NCBI GenBank assembly: GCA_004352715.1
Contig: SCFE01000087.1
Coordinates: 988,822-1,052,821 of the forward strand
Direction of reading: 5' to 3'
DNA from: Hofstenia miamia
Lineage: Eukaryota; Xenacoelomorpha; Acoela
Length of the DNA: 64,000 nucleotides
The first letter of the stretch is position 1. Each line of letters opens with the position of its first letter. Positions 49,268-61,174 of this stretch are shown in pieces. The notes under the pieces are model-generated. The model did no database searches. It was not told the DNA's origin and saw only the letters and a list, made by a program, of their open reading frames with translations. The translations under genes and the position numbers were made by a program.

Positions 49268-51257
49268 GTTGTGATGCATTGTCATAATTCTAAGCCAATC
49301 ATAGGTCATAGCTAAGCAGGCAATGCTAAAGACAGTAAGCACATTTTTCAAGTAATATTACATATTTGTTGTTGATGTATCTCGTTATTTGTCTTCTCAA
49401 GTATTCACTTACGAAAATTGAGATATGCTAGAAAGGCAAGAAAAAAGGAAATATACAAATTTTAGTATATGAGCTTGCAAAATTCTAAAAAATAAATTAG
49501 ATGAAACTGAAGCGGTTAAAGCTCTACCAAGCACATGATTATGCTTTTTTGGAGGTCTATGGATGACCCTTTCCTTAGATATCAATGATATATAAGGGCT
49601 AAGCACTCGGCGACCTTGACTACCAGTGAAAGCTTTAGTCTTTTTTAAATTCCATTTTTTAGTGACAAAGTTCGACAATTTATATTATTTCATATTTTAT
49701 GCAGTATGTGAAAAATTTACAGTACTAAAATTCTGTTCCACTTTTTTCAGAAGTGTAAATGGACAACTGATTTTAGCCCCAGGACCAGACCAACAATATC
49801 ATCAAATTTTGTAGCAGAGATATAATATAAATGGTCGCAGAGGTGGACATGAGTCGTCCTTGGGATAAAGTATTGAAAAATACGCGCTGAAAATGTCAAC
49901 CGAAATTTAAAAAGGTCTACTATTACCCAATAGTTTACGTAAATCTAGCCAAATGAGTGAATACTATATAACCCATAAACAATGTTTTGCAATATTTATC
50001 ACATTTTGACTTTTTACATTAGTATCATAGTCTCCATTTAAGATTTTCAATATCACTATCAAGATTTTATTATAAGTTTCTAACACCTGCAAAATTTAAG
50101 AAATGCTAGGATAAGAATAATAAAAATGAGCCTAATGTGGACTAAATTTGCATTAATTTAAAGAGGTCACGACTTGGACACCCACTAAGTATTTTTAAAA
50201 AACGTCGACCCTGAATTTTGCGCCCCATCTAGCGGAAAATTTGGCCAACCCATTTTTAACCCTGGCCTTATTATCTATTCTAAGATTTCGAAGCAATAGC
50301 CCCAAATTCCTCCTCTTCTTACTTTCAGTATGAGAGATAAGAGCAAGCACATGTCGATATTATAACATCATGAATTCATGTACAATTTTGAAAATGATGA
50401 TGTAATTTATAATAAACTAAGAGCGATTTTTAATTAGAAGCAGACTAAAGTTTAGCAATAACTACTTATTCCTAACAAACAAAATTGCTTTGAAGTTGAC
50501 AAAAGTGTTGATTACGTATGATTTTGCCGTTGACCGTGGCCTTAAACAATAAAGTCAAAGGTTTCTAATGTAATTATTTTATTATAGTATTTCAATTGGA
50601 AGGGAATAATCAAGTTTAAGAATCAATCCAATATCCTAGCAGGTGTAATTATTGTAATGAATTTTTCACTCTTTGGTGACACGAAACGGCTGTAATTAGC
50701 GACTAGATAATGACTCTTACTCATTCACTGTTACTGTGGCGAATTTATCAATGATCTTCAAATGTAAGCAATTATTGTAAAGGTTATTGAACAGAGAAAT
50801 TTTAAATTATTTAATTTGCTATGTAAACCTATCAGAAGAGTGCCTGTTAACTTAAGGAATAATGCATTCCTATATGTGTACACTGCCGTGCAAAACCAAT
50901 CGACGAATATTCTTTGCGAATTACTTCTTTATCTAATAAAAACAACCTTGATTTTTTTTGACATCATTGCGGCTTCAGAAATAGAAGCAAATAGCGGTTA
51001 GTTTGGAAAACATGTTCTACCCCTGTGACTTGTCAAGGAATACGTCTGAAATATTTTTGTATTGAACAGATAATATATAAAATACTAAATTTCTATCTAT
51101 TCAAAACTTCGGTGTTAAATTCATAAACGTCATAATAATTTATTAGTTTCTAATTTGTAAATCTTGTTGGTTTACAAAATGAAATTCTAAAATTAATTGG
51201 TTTCTTACAAAACCAATATCACCTCATATTTTCTAAACTACGTTTGTTAATATTTGA
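49268..51257. other. Interval without recognised genes
   Basis: A patch near 50220-50270 (inverted CCAGGGTTAAAAATGGGTTG) resembles a transposon end without a partner. Nothing else recognised. Confidence 0.4.
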
Positions 51258-51619
51258 CAGACTTGTCAACGAGCCGAGTTTCTAACGAGCCAAGCTTGAG
51301 CAGAGTATTGGATATATAACGAGCCCAAAACGAGCCNTTTAAGAAAAGCAAATTTATAGTAGTGCTTGCTAATTTGATCATGCAGATTTTTCTCATTTTT
51401 TCATTCAATATGCCTTTCTTATGATCAAATTTTAGAAATATTTATTAAATAATGGAAAGAGCAATGTAAACAATTCTGAGAGTGCGATATTTTTAAAAAT
51501 TATCGTGCTGAAACGAGCCTCATTGAAAGATTTTATTTGCGAGCCGAGCCGAGTCGAACCGAACTTACTCAAAAGTAAAACGAGCCAAGCCGAGCTCAGA
51601 AATTTCGTTGACAAGTCTG
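51258..51619. mobile_element. hAT-like MITE, CGAGCC-word family, exact TSD
   Basis: 362 bp flanked by ATATTTGA at 51250-51257 and 51620-51627. Ends CAGACTTGTCAACGAGCCGA and, inverted, CAGACTTGTCAACGAAATTT. The terminal 60-100 bp on each side are degenerate CGAGCC/CCGAG words. An N lies at 51337. Same family as 27729-27804. Confidence 0.9.
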
Positions 51620-51818
51620 ATATTTGATAGTAACTAAGACTTTCTATTTAAAGTTTTCTTGGTTGTTGTATGTCTGACACTTGATAGTTCTCCACAATCA
51701 CATTTTTGAGATTATTGACTATACATTGTAATTTTTGCATGGGTTTCTGAAACGTTTCTTTTGTCATCATTAAAGTAAGTAAACGAAATATTTACATATA
51801 CTATGTAGATATATTAGA

Positions 51819-52566
51819 CAGTGACATCGGGCTTCCAATTTGACCCACATGTCATGTCGGTCTCGGTTATCATATACTAGGTCGGGTCGGGTCACGCATT
51901 TTTTCTTAATAAAACAACATACTAGATCACTTCTGCTTCAAGTAACTTTTCTGCATGAATTTCTTAATTTCCAATCGAATAAACCAAAACCAAATTGATA
52001 CAAGCATTAGGTGAGTTATTAAGGATTGTGTTTTCAAACCTACAGTAATTCAAATCAATGCCTTTAGAAATAATATTAATAATAAAAAAATACTAGATCA
52101 TTTTGAAATCTGGTTTAAACAAATCATTCATCAACAGTAAGAAAACCACTCGTAAGGAATATTATGATCGGATCGGGTTCGGGTCCATGCCAAGCTCATA
52201 TTATAAGTTTCTACTATTTATGTGCAAATCAGCATATATCAGAAATGGATACGAGCTGAATTTTTCAAACCCGGCTCGTCAATATTATTTAAGCCCGTTT
52301 TCGGCCAGTCAAAATTTATTGATCTATTTCAACACATTAATTTTTTACGGTAGCACAAATTCCAATTTGACTACAATTTTTTTCTAACGGAGCAGAATTT
52401 GCTTGGGTGGCATATATCTTCAATGCAACGTTATACAAAATGTTGGATAGGTGCTTTTATTGAGATTTCAAAAATGTATATTTACAAGCTTGTTACAATT
52501 CATTTTATTCGGCCCCTTTTTGTCCGTAATTTCCTAAATCTTTGGCCCGGCCCATGTTCATCTCTG
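51819..52566. mobile_element. hAT-like element, GGGTCGGGTC/GGCCC-word family
   Basis: Left end CAGTGACATCGGGCTTCC, right end inverted CAGAGATGAACATGGGCCGG. Words CGGGTCGGGTC (51890), CGGATCGGGTTCGGGTCC (52169), CCCGGCTCG and GGCCCGGCCC lie inside both ends. No matching TSD (ATATTAGA against GCATATAT), so limits are provisional. Frames 52103-52387 and 52399-52620 cross word arrays and lack motifs. Confidence 0.45.
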
Positions 52567-52891
52567 GCATATATGTACAAAACGCTAAAGGATACTAATT
52601 TGGGAAAAATCGATTTATAGACTACAGTTTACATTGCAATTATCTACTACTATATAAAGGTCAATTGCGTAATATGATAACTGTAGTTTGAACTATTATC
52701 GAAAAGTCCCTCGGAAATAGCCAAGAAACTTGCATCCAAAACCTATTACGGAAATAAACAATTTATATTTGTAATATTTTCAAGTAATTATTCGCATTAA
52801 TGTAATTTATTACATGTATGTACTTTCCAAAAAATATACTGGGAGAAACTGATAACATAAAAAAATCGAGCTTCCAACCTTGAAACTTAGG

Positions 52892-53337
52892 CAGGGGGTG
52901 CAATTAATAAATTGCAAAAACAAAAATTGACAATTTTTTTAAGGTTTTTTAAGATTTTGAGTGCTTAAGTGTGAAATATGCAATTATTTATTGTCCATTT
53001 TTTACAATTATTGCTTTGGGGATTTATTATGGATAACCCCTACGTCTAACCATGCTGAGAGGCTTTTCAGCCAGGCCAAGTGTATTTTCAGTGACTATGG
53101 GAAGAAACTCGTACCGATGCATCTGGAATCCGAGTTGTTATTCATGGTAAACAAGAGTTTTTGGGACGTTTATACTTTTCAGCAAATGATTTCTTGATTT
53201 GTACCTCGTGACACGTAAATTTTTGCAGCCTGCGCAGTTAATTGTAAGAATTGCCATTATTGTTTTCTACAATTCAAAAAATGCAATTATTAATTGCAAG
53301 AGGACAATTTAATTGCCCTTAAAATTGTACATCGCTG
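52892..53337 (+). mobile_element. hAT element remnant with transposase C-terminus, TTGCAATTAATTGC words
   Basis: 446 bp between AACTTAGG (52884-52891) and AACTTGGG (53338-53345), a TSD matching at 7 of 8. Left end CAGGGGGTGCAATTAATAAA, right end inverted CAGCGATGTACAATTTTAAG; both continue into GCAATTAATTGC-type words. It holds the coding relic at 53025-53197. Most of the transposase has been lost, so it is an internally deleted copy. Confidence 0.85.
53025..53197 (+). pseudogene. hAT transposase, C-terminal dimerisation segment
   Basis: The frame reads ITPTSNHAERLFSQAKCIFS, then KKLVPMHLESELLFMVNKSF and WDV, ending at TGA 53197. This is the hAT family dimerisation domain: P-x-S...E-R-x-F-S-x-A...L-x-P-x-x-x-E-x-L-x-F-x-x-N-x-x-x-W-D. 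The preceding residues to 52961 are a poor match, and the DNA-binding zinc finger and catalytic DDE core are absent, so it is the 3' stump of a transposase gene. It lies between the ends of the 52892-53337 element with correct orientation and spacing to the right end. Confidence 0.8.
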
Positions 53338-54634
53338 AACTTGGGGTCTCTGAAAATGTTAGCTTTCCTTTGTTATTGTTCATTTTGCCTTTATGTATAT
53401 TTGCCAATCAAGGGCACAGAGAAAAATTTTTTAAAGGAGGTGCAAAAATGTTTTGCAAGTGAGATATATTTTACAAAACCTGTTTTTGTTGAGGAATAGT
53501 TTATGTCAAAACAATTTCTTTTGAGGACATTTAGTCATTTTAACCACGTAATAGCTTATCCGAATAGTGTCCTAGAATGTTGCTTTTAAATCTCTCATGT
53601 GTAACAACATAAGAATATTGGGCTTGTTATTTTCTAAAACTAAAGTATTTTAAAATCAATATCTATCATATCAGTAATAGAAAGAATTATATTCTGATAT
53701 ACTATATTTTAAATGAATGTAAATTTTAAGAGATTGGCTAAATTTTCCAGATATTAATCAACGATTTAGTTTGGGCTAAGGAATTTTAAGTTTTTTAAAC
53801 CTTCTAAAAAATTTTTTAGATACATTTTGTAACTAAAAACATGGGTTTAACTAAAGTTTGAAATATTTAAAAACACACAAACGCCACTCAATTTTTAAAA
53901 CTGGGGTTCAACATTTGCTATTACGTCACATGAATAAGAAAACACCTTTTTCCAGTAGTAGTTGGATGAGATATTCTTGCAATGCCTCATGCACAAACTC
54001 ATGAAATAAATTAATACAACACTCCAACTAGAAAAATGTAGTATCTAACTCATTTCATTTTTTAACATCTATGTACAATTAGATTTGCGTGTACTATTAA
54101 TTCTTAATAGTATAATTTACATTTATACATTTATATAAATTAGCGTTGAAAATGGATATATGTACTTCACACAGCAAAGATATGTTCCAATACACTTTAT
54201 GCAATCAATACTAAATGCATTTGAATTTTTGAGATCAAGTGTATCTAAGAAATTTAAAACTTCGATTTTTTAAGACGCTAATCAATTCAATAAAATCATT
54301 ATGAAAGTCGACAGCTGTCCCGTCTTGCCCCACTTACAATGCCAACGAAATATGGAAAAGTGGCTTAGTACATATATGGAAATGAGTAAAACTTCGAGTT
54401 GGATGAAAATGTTAAATTACAAATAGGGTTGGGAGTGGATTTGCTAACCCTAACACCATTAATCCATTTGCAACCCTGATTGTCATTTGCATTTTTTTCA
54501 ATCTATATTTCAAAGAACGCTGAAAAGCTCAAAATGTATATGTCAGTGGGCCTGTTTATTACCTTTCAAGCCTGAGGAAGTTCTTGTTTTATTTTCTGGA
54601 AAGGGCCGAGCCCATCTAACTCAGTTATATATAG
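53338..54634. other. Interval without recognised features
   Basis: A+T-rich, stop-rich; nothing recognised. Confidence 0.5.
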
Positions 54635-54853
54635 CAGTGATGTGCGAGCATTTGTACTAACCGGGAGCAGTTTTACCCACCGATTATTACGGGTATGGGT
54701 AAGCTTTCCATTCCTCAAAGCTATAAATTTTAAATAAATGCTGAAGAAATTTACCTACAGTCAGAGTAATTTGGTTCAAAATTTTATTGAAAATATTTTT
54801 TAATTTTTTAAAATAACACATAGAAAATTTCATTTTCGGGTATGGACGTATTC

Positions 54854-56575
54854 CAGGGTTGCCGTGGATCGAATATTTTCGATCCATATCCAATTGAATC
54901 CACAAAAATTCAAAACAAGCAACACAAAATTTAACATGTTTCTTAACCCATATTGTCCTGAGCTGCCTCAAAATGCAAGGAATTCATTGTAATTTTAGTA
55001 GTTGAAAGCAAATATGCCTACTATTTATGTGGAAAAAGTTGTTAAGAAATTTTCCCTAAGGTATATGAATTTTATAAGATGATCAATGTTTGATCAAGTT
55101 GGCTCCATTAAGCAGTAAATTGTGAAAATCTTTAAACTGATATTTCAATTTAAAAGTTTTTATGGAAAAATATGTTCATTCCTAAACAGAACTTGTGAAA
55201 AAATTCTATTTTTCATATGCTTTGATAGAATGCATGAGCCAAATAAAGACATTTTTGTGTAAAAATGACGAATATATACTGCCTACTAAAACGCTGTATG
55301 AATATTATTATTAATGTTGTTTATTATGAACTATTACATACATGTGGAAGTGTGTATAATGAAATAATTATAGCTTAGTATATTAGTTATATAGAAGTTA
55401 TATAGAATAATGGGTATATATTGGTTGACGCCTTACATGTTTTAAGCAAGTCCTAATATTTTGATTATTATACCAAATATGTCATCAGATTTCATTTTGT
55501 AATGTGATTGGCACACATGTATAAAATTGATAGATTTGTTCATAAATGGTGTTGAGTTTATTTTCATTGTTCATTTTAAACAATTTTCTTAGATATTTAC
55601 CATAAGGATGAATACAATTATCTTTTAGCCTATATTTTTATCAACAATGATCTATGGAATTAAGTTTTCAGTCTTTGATAAAAATTATGAAAAATTCCAA
55701 AATTCAAATTTCAAATCAAATTTTGGAGGCTAAAGAACAAACTTTGATATTCAAATTTTTGGTAAATTTTTTTCTATATTATTTATTGTAAAAATACCAT
55801 TTTAAAAATTCAAAGTTATTGTATCCAGTGTATTATTATAAAATTACTTTGTTCCCTATTGTAAATGAAAACGTCGGACAGGCATCAATAATGACATTTT
55901 AAACTCATTACCATAAATATAACTCTGGGATTTTTCTTATAGTATATTTTATAATTCACCTAACGTTGAACGCATTTAACAGATTTTATGATTATCATCA
56001 ACAGACATGTATGTTGTTCTGTTTTGCTGATTTGTCTGGAATAATTAAATGAGCAATTTCATCTTTTTGCAACATGCTTAAAATGATAGGGCAGTTACCA
56101 CCAATTTGATGTTTACCTATAAAAGCATATTTTCTTTTCTGTATAGATAATGGGCTAAATATGTTTAAATTATATTCTAGTAAATACTTCACAATTTTAC
56201 AAAGAATATAAGTAAACTCTGCATCAGGCAGTTTTAAGGATACATGTACATGTACATCATTGCGACATGAAAATTTAATTACACCCTGCAATCTAATAAA
56301 TATGCATTTATTTTGCTTGTGCGAATTTTTTTCTAAAAAATATCAAACTTGAAATCAAATTTTCAAACTTTCAAATTTCAAATCAAACTTTGTATTAAAT
56401 AATATTCAAATTTTCAAATCAAAGTTTGAAAGGTATTCAAATTTCAAACTTAATTTTTTTCAAACTTTGAAAGCCCTGCTATGGATATCCATGAAAATAA
56501 TTTTCTGATCCACATCCAGTAGATATCCATGAATTAGTTCGATCCATATCTAGATCCACATCCACTGCAATCCTG
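54854..56575. mobile_element. Nested hAT-like element, GATCCATATCC-word family
   Basis: Left end CAGGGTTGCCGTGGATCGAA, right end inverted CAGGATTGCAGTGGATGTGG. Flanks ACGTATTC (54846-54853) and GCGTGTTC (56576-56583) agree at 6 of 8, both differences A to G. Words GATCCATATCC, GGATATCCATG and GATCCACATCC fill the ends. Inserted in the 54635-56658 element. Frames 54687-54971 and 55998-56291 have no motifs. Confidence 0.7.
55660..56478. mobile_element. Innermost relic, CAAACTTTGAAATTTGAA-word family
   Basis: Right end inverted is CAGGGCTTTCAAAGTTTGAA, then repeated TTTGAAATTTGAA words (56345-56470). The left side (55669-55760) has the same words but no intact CAGGG end. Flanks CTATGGAA (55652-55659) and CTATGGAT (56479-56486) agree at 7 of 8, suggesting the left terminus is damaged. 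Would be a third nesting level. Confidence 0.4.
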
Positions 56576-58299
56576 GCGTGTTCAGGTACAGTTAAGTACG
56601 AGTAAATAATTTTTGACGGCCGCAAGCGGTATTAAAAAAGCTCTGCCCTCACATCACTAATTTGTATTCAGAAATAATATTTTCTTTGAATTAGTACTAG
56701 CGCAAAGTTAAAAAACCGTTTCAAACAAACAGCAAGCGGCTTGAAGCAGATAGATTTTTAAATTTACAGGCTTTAGGGCTTTATATGTTCCATTCATTTC
56801 ATCATTCCCCTCTAACAACGAAGTACATTGCCCATTTTCTAATGATTTTATTGTTTGTGCAGATTACTTAGCTCTAAACTTTCATATGATTTAAAAAATA
56901 TCGTTTTAAGAAGACATCAGTACAAAGTATTTTACATTGAGGGATCATTCGCGATCTAGAATCTAAATACATTGGGTTAACGTTTAAATTACATTGCATC
57001 GTTAGTTACTAAATATACAAGGGGAAAATTTTTTTATTTTGATACATCTCATTATGCGACAAAGCAGAAGTTCTTAAATATCCTGAACAAAGCCTGCGAA
57101 CCTGCAGTTGATTCTTCGTACATTACAGCTAAAACAAAAGGGATTTTGACCTGCCTGAATAGCACTTCCTCCATGATCATGAAAACAGTACCTGGAATTG
57201 ATGTACATGACCAAGGCTTCTGATTTTTGTTAAGTCTAATGTTAGCTAAAATTAGTTGACAAATACCCAATTTTAACACATTAATGTTAAGAATAACAGT
57301 TGACCTTGATGTGACTCAGTGGTTGTAACGCGGTGAAAACAAAAAACAGATGTAAATATTTTTATGGGATCGACGTGCGTTTAGAATCATAAATGCTGTT
57401 AACTATTACACTTAATTTTACACTCGTTGAAAACAGGTGGTCTTCAAACGATTTTCCGCTTCACTGCACTAAGTAGACGAGGCATTTCACCATGCTATTC
57501 GCTAGACATGGTCTTAAAAATTCAGAAGTGATTTAAAATTAATCATAAAATTTATAGCAACATATCGCTACCGTAGCCAGCTTAGAAAATTGGAGGGGGC
57601 TATAAATACTTAAAAATTAAATTTCAATTTATAGCAAAAAAACCCTGAAAATCGCTGTAATTTGGTTCTCCACAGTGATTCAGCTAGATTCCTGTGCTAA
57701 AAGGATGAATTTCCTTCACAATTAAGAGGGTAAACAGTAACAGAAAACTGATCATTATAAAGGAACCTTAACAATTTTGACAAAACATGAGAATGTTGAT
57801 TATTCGAATTTCTTGAATGTTTAAACATTTAGTTTGTACCTCAATTTTAAAATGTGGCATTTTGCTACACCTTTTCTGCCATGTCAAATCATACCCCTAG
57901 AAGATTACATAACAAAGTAGTTCTGAAAGTAATACACAGAAAAATATTTAAAATATATCAAATTAGATTAAATTTACATGCAAAATTTTTCAAATTATTT
58001 TTTTGTTAATCTCATGTCAAGGGAGGTTCTAATTGTAATTTATCCATGTTGTTTTAGTGTAAGCATACTTTTCAGCTACAATGTCACTTATAGCATTAGT
58101 TTAGGAAATAAATGGGGGATTGGGATTAGAGTATTCGAAAATATTGTAGATTCATTTATTGAAACGTTTTTGTATGAGATTTAATTGATGTTTGTTTTGT
58201 TTACATGTGATGCAATTTTATTCCTGCGAAGTGCTTATCTTAAAAAGGGAAATAAGGAAAACCTAGGAAGGTTTATGTGCATTTTCTTAGATTTTTTAG

Positions 58300-58383
58300 G
58301 CTCTCCCAAATGGTGTACAGGATGAGGCCATAGCTATAAAATTGGAGGATGCTTGGAGGATTTTGCCATTTTGCCTATCGCAA
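58300..58383 (+). CDS. Possible isolated 28-codon exon
   Basis: Acceptor TAGATTTTTTAG and donor CGCAA|GTAAAA enclose exactly 84 nt open in one frame: ALPNGVQDEAIAIKLEDAWR, then ILPFCLSQ. Composition is more protein-like than nearby frames. No family recognised and no neighbouring exon found; it could equally be a transposon coding relic. Confidence 0.15.
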
Positions 58384-59445
58384 GTAAAAAAAGAGGGCAT
58401 CCGGCAAAGCTAAAACCACAACTACATAAAAAACATGAAAAAATGTGGTTTTAGAAGGAAAGACAGCTCTTTGGAAGTCATTCTTTTTCAAAAATACAAA
58501 AATGTTTTACTCAACTCTAGCATTTCAGCAGCAAATTTTTTACTCAATCAACATAAAATATTTAGGTGTTCAAAAGGTAAGAAAATGTAAACTGAGTTCT
58601 GCAGATTAAATTCTATTTTTTAGTCATATTGAATGTTGAGTACACTAAAAGCATATTAAGTGGAAAGAGGTAGCATGTTCTGAAAAAAACTCACATTAAT
58701 ACTTTTTTGATTATCATATGACAAATTTCATTAAATTTAAAAGCAGTTAATGTTGAAATTCTTAAACATATTTTTCGTAGTATCTCTTTTTGAAAATATT
58801 AAATTGCTAATCATTATGGGTCTATCCTTTGTAGTTAATAAGGGTTTTGGTAAGTGAAAAAAGTATTTTTTGCAAATAATAAACCTTTCTCAAAAGCAGA
58901 ATTCTCAAATTCATAAGGGGAATGATTCCTCCCCCTCCCTCCCCTCTAAACGCGTTGATGACATTCTGTTTATACATAGAACACAGGAGTATTCGAGAAA
59001 GCGGTAAGCATTTAAAACAATGAGGATTTTCACTAAAATTTAAATTTAAATATTTTTAGCTAAAACTGCTTAATTTAATTTAAATTCTTTAAAAATCCAG
59101 CAACCATTAAGAAATTTTTGCTAAATTCTGCAGAAATTGATCATCATCTCTTTATTGTCTGTTGATGTCACACCATTCCCCATTCCCAGAAATTTATAAA
59201 TTTTCATTCATCTTACAATAGAAAAGTTTTTTAAACATAAGGATTATGACATCAACCGACACTAAGCATTTTAGAGCGTTCTTTCACAGCGGAATAGAAG
59301 AAAAACTAAATTTGTGATTAAATTATTACATGAAAATTTGAATTCACAACCAATATTGAGGCTAGTGCTAAAAATCAAAGTTATTGTGTTAATCATTGCA
59401 GAAATCAATTGTGAAGATGAGTTTTTCAATACATATGAGCGGGAC

Positions 59446-59468
59446 TATATATATATATATATATATAT
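59446..59468. repeat. (AT)n microsatellite
   Basis: Pure AT dinucleotides. Confidence 0.95.
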
Positions 59469-59777
59469 GGAATTATATAAATTTAGAAAAAACTTGTAAG
59501 CGTTTCAATGTCGTGGAATGCGTGCAAAACCTCAAGGAAAATATTGTTGGGTGATGTTGGGATAAAAAACTTACCCTCATGGACAACCCTGCAGATTATA
59601 ATTATCTATTTGAACATTGGAAAGGGCATTGTTCTCATAACAATGGTCCTTTCCCAGTTCATTTTTTATTGCTGCCTAAACTTTCAGAATACGTGCTCAG
59701 CAGCCACAGACTGATTTTATTTGATTTTTATGTGGGGTGCAGTCATATTCTCTTGGGTGTGCAATTCGTCCAACATA

Positions 59778-59778
59778 A

Positions 59779-59829
<51 letters not shown>
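59778..59829. repeat. (TAA)n microsatellite
   Basis: Uninterrupted TAA units; forms the 3' tail of the LINE fragment on the minus strand. Confidence 0.95.
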
Positions 59830-59830
<1 letters not shown>

Positions 59831-59897
59831 TATTTCTTGTAAATGCGCACAAAAAGCTTATAAATAATTCTAGTGCGCTACAATTAAGAGATCAACT

Positions 59898-60134
59898 CTA
59901 CAAATTCAAATCAGAAAGCTGTTCAGCGAATAGGTAGTGCTTTTTGAATAGAATAATGTTGCGTTCATTTCTAAGATAAGGTGGAAGATTTTTTAAACTC
60001 TTAGCACCACTATACGAGAAACTGACTTCATAATCAAGACCAAGATATTTTGGAATAATTAAGGCCTTTCCATTTATTGTTATTTTGGTTTCATCATCTA
60101 AATTGAGTAACTCCGATATGTAATGTGGACCCAT
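59898..60134 (-). pseudogene. LINE reverse transcriptase, C-terminal 78 residues
   Basis: Last open segment of the LINE ORF described for 59778-60340, from MGPHYISELL to SDLNL. Compared with the family it keeps the P-x-Y-I/L, G-A-K-S, L-P-P-Y-L-R and F-K-K-H-Y-L-F positions but lacks the usual A-P-x-x-W-N. Downstream of the polymerase core, so without activity by itself. Confidence 0.7.
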
Positions 60135-60344
60135 GCCATTTAGAGACTTCCAGATAATTAGACATACTTTATAAGTAAACTTTTAAGGAATTTTTAACCA
60201 GTGTAGCTGATAAATAGCCGGACTAACATGATCATATTTTCCTTAGACTGAAGACAAATCTTGCAGAATTATTTTGTAATAGTTGTAACTTTGTAATAAG
60301 ACGAGCAGTGACATCCATTAACGGTTGGTCTACCACGAAATGAT

Positions 60345-61174
60345 TATTGCTTTATTTGTCATTGGGGCATGACATACCCCAATAATAGAAATAAAAGCAT
60401 TCAACATAATTTTTCATTGAAGCAACATTATAATTACAATTTTTTGAATGTTTCAGGTACACACTCACGCATGTATATATATATATATATAGAGTAAGTG
60501 ATTCTGAAGGAACATAATAGCGTTGTAAGTTGTCTACAAAGCTATCAAAAATGTATTGAATTGGAGACAAAGGATCTTGACGACTTCTTAAGCTGTCTTC
60601 AAATCATAGACAAGATTTTATTTGCAAAAAACTATTCCTTGCAAACCATCTCTTACTGACCACAACTCATCAATATTTCTATAGCGAGAGCGAAGTGCAC
60701 CAAGTAAGATCGAAGTTCCTATGAAGGCTTCTAATTCACTTAAAGTTATTGCCTGCCAATTTTTCTTTTTGTAAGGATTTTTTCTATTACAAGTGTTAAT
60801 TCTTCATCTTGCAAAGTATTGCTATGTTGAAGATTTTCTGGAAAATAATTCTGTAAGAAGATAAAACACTCCTCGCTCCTTTAATGGATTTAGTCCTCGA
60901 ATTGGTCCAGGAATGAAGTTAATTATATTTCGTGGAGGTGCAGGACCTACGGATTTGGCGGGTCACATTGCCATTTTCTTTTTGAAGATTTTATATAAAG
61001 TTCATTAGAGTGAGTATAGCTGAATGTTTCTGGTTCATGGTCATCATCACTTTCTTTACTAGATTGTAGTAAATTTTCTAACAGGTCTACATCCTGAATT
61101 GTGATGTCGTCTTCATTAATGTCATCAGTCTCCTCAACTGCTATAAAATTTGAATCATTTAAGTCTTCACACAT
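60345..61174 (-). pseudogene. piggyBac-like transposase, broken N-terminal half
   Basis: The reading begins with an acidic leader (MCEDLNDSNFIAVEETDDIN...) and SSKRKWQCDPPNP, then after a stop/frameshift PRNIINFIPGPIRGLNPLKE and RGVFYLLTELF, the N-I-I-x-x-x-P-G-P motif of piggyBac transposases. Further frames give LSELEAFIGTSILLGALRSR (F-I-G-I-x-x-L-x-G), NIDELW and, after another break, SPIQYIFDSFVDNLQRYYVP (the D-x-F-x-x-N...Y-x-P before the first catalytic Asp). The catalytic DDD region and zinc-binding tail are missing; at about 60345 the sequence meets the LINE fragment. At least three frame breaks. Terminal repeats and TTAA sites were not identified. Confidence 0.75.
60473..60492. repeat. 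(AT)n microsatellite
   Basis: AT tract interrupting the piggyBac-like relic just after the Y-V-P-S-E-S-L-T segment. Confidence 0.92.

Larger units (their letters stand above)
54635..56658. mobile_element. Outer hAT-like element, TAGTGATGTGCG family
   Basis: Left end CAGTGATGTGCGAGCATTTG, right end inverted AGTGATGTGAGGGCAGAGC; words GGGTA/CGGGTATGGGTA on the left and GTACTTAACTGTACC, TACTCGTAC on the right. No clear TSD. The interior between about 54854 and 56575 is a separate inserted element. Confidence 0.5.
56659..59777. other. Interval without firm genes
   Basis: 57571-58946 may be a worn element: the inverted right side ACGCGTTTAGAGGGGAGGGA resembles the patch at 18085-18150. A possible small exon is at 58300-58383. 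AT tract at 59446-59468. The frame 59579-59775 reads MDNPADYNYLFEHWKGHCSH at its start and is unrecognised; it runs on into the TAA microsatellite. Confidence 0.35.
59778..60340 (-). mobile_element. L2/CR1-like LINE, 3' end with (TTA)n tail
   Basis: Minus-strand reading gives the end of a LINE reverse transcriptase ORF: ARLITKLQLLQNNSARFVFS, then YQLHWLKIP, NGMGPHYISELLNL, GAKSLKNLPPYLRN and FKKHYLFAEQLSDLNL before the stop. These match R-L-x-x-L-Q-N-x-A-A-R...L-H-W-L-P-V...G-x-x-P-x-Y-L...G-x-R-S-x...W-N-x-L-P-x-x-x-R...F-K-x-x-L in CR1/L2-type elements. Frameshifts and stops lie between 60134 and 60200. After the stop come about 60 bp ending in TGCGCATTTACAAGAAAT and a TTA microsatellite, the normal 3' tail of L2-type LINEs. 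5'-truncated. Confidence 0.75.

Noticed and set aside
55998-56291. 97-residue minus-strand frame
   Set aside because: Lies inside nested transposon relics, has no motif and no splice or start support.
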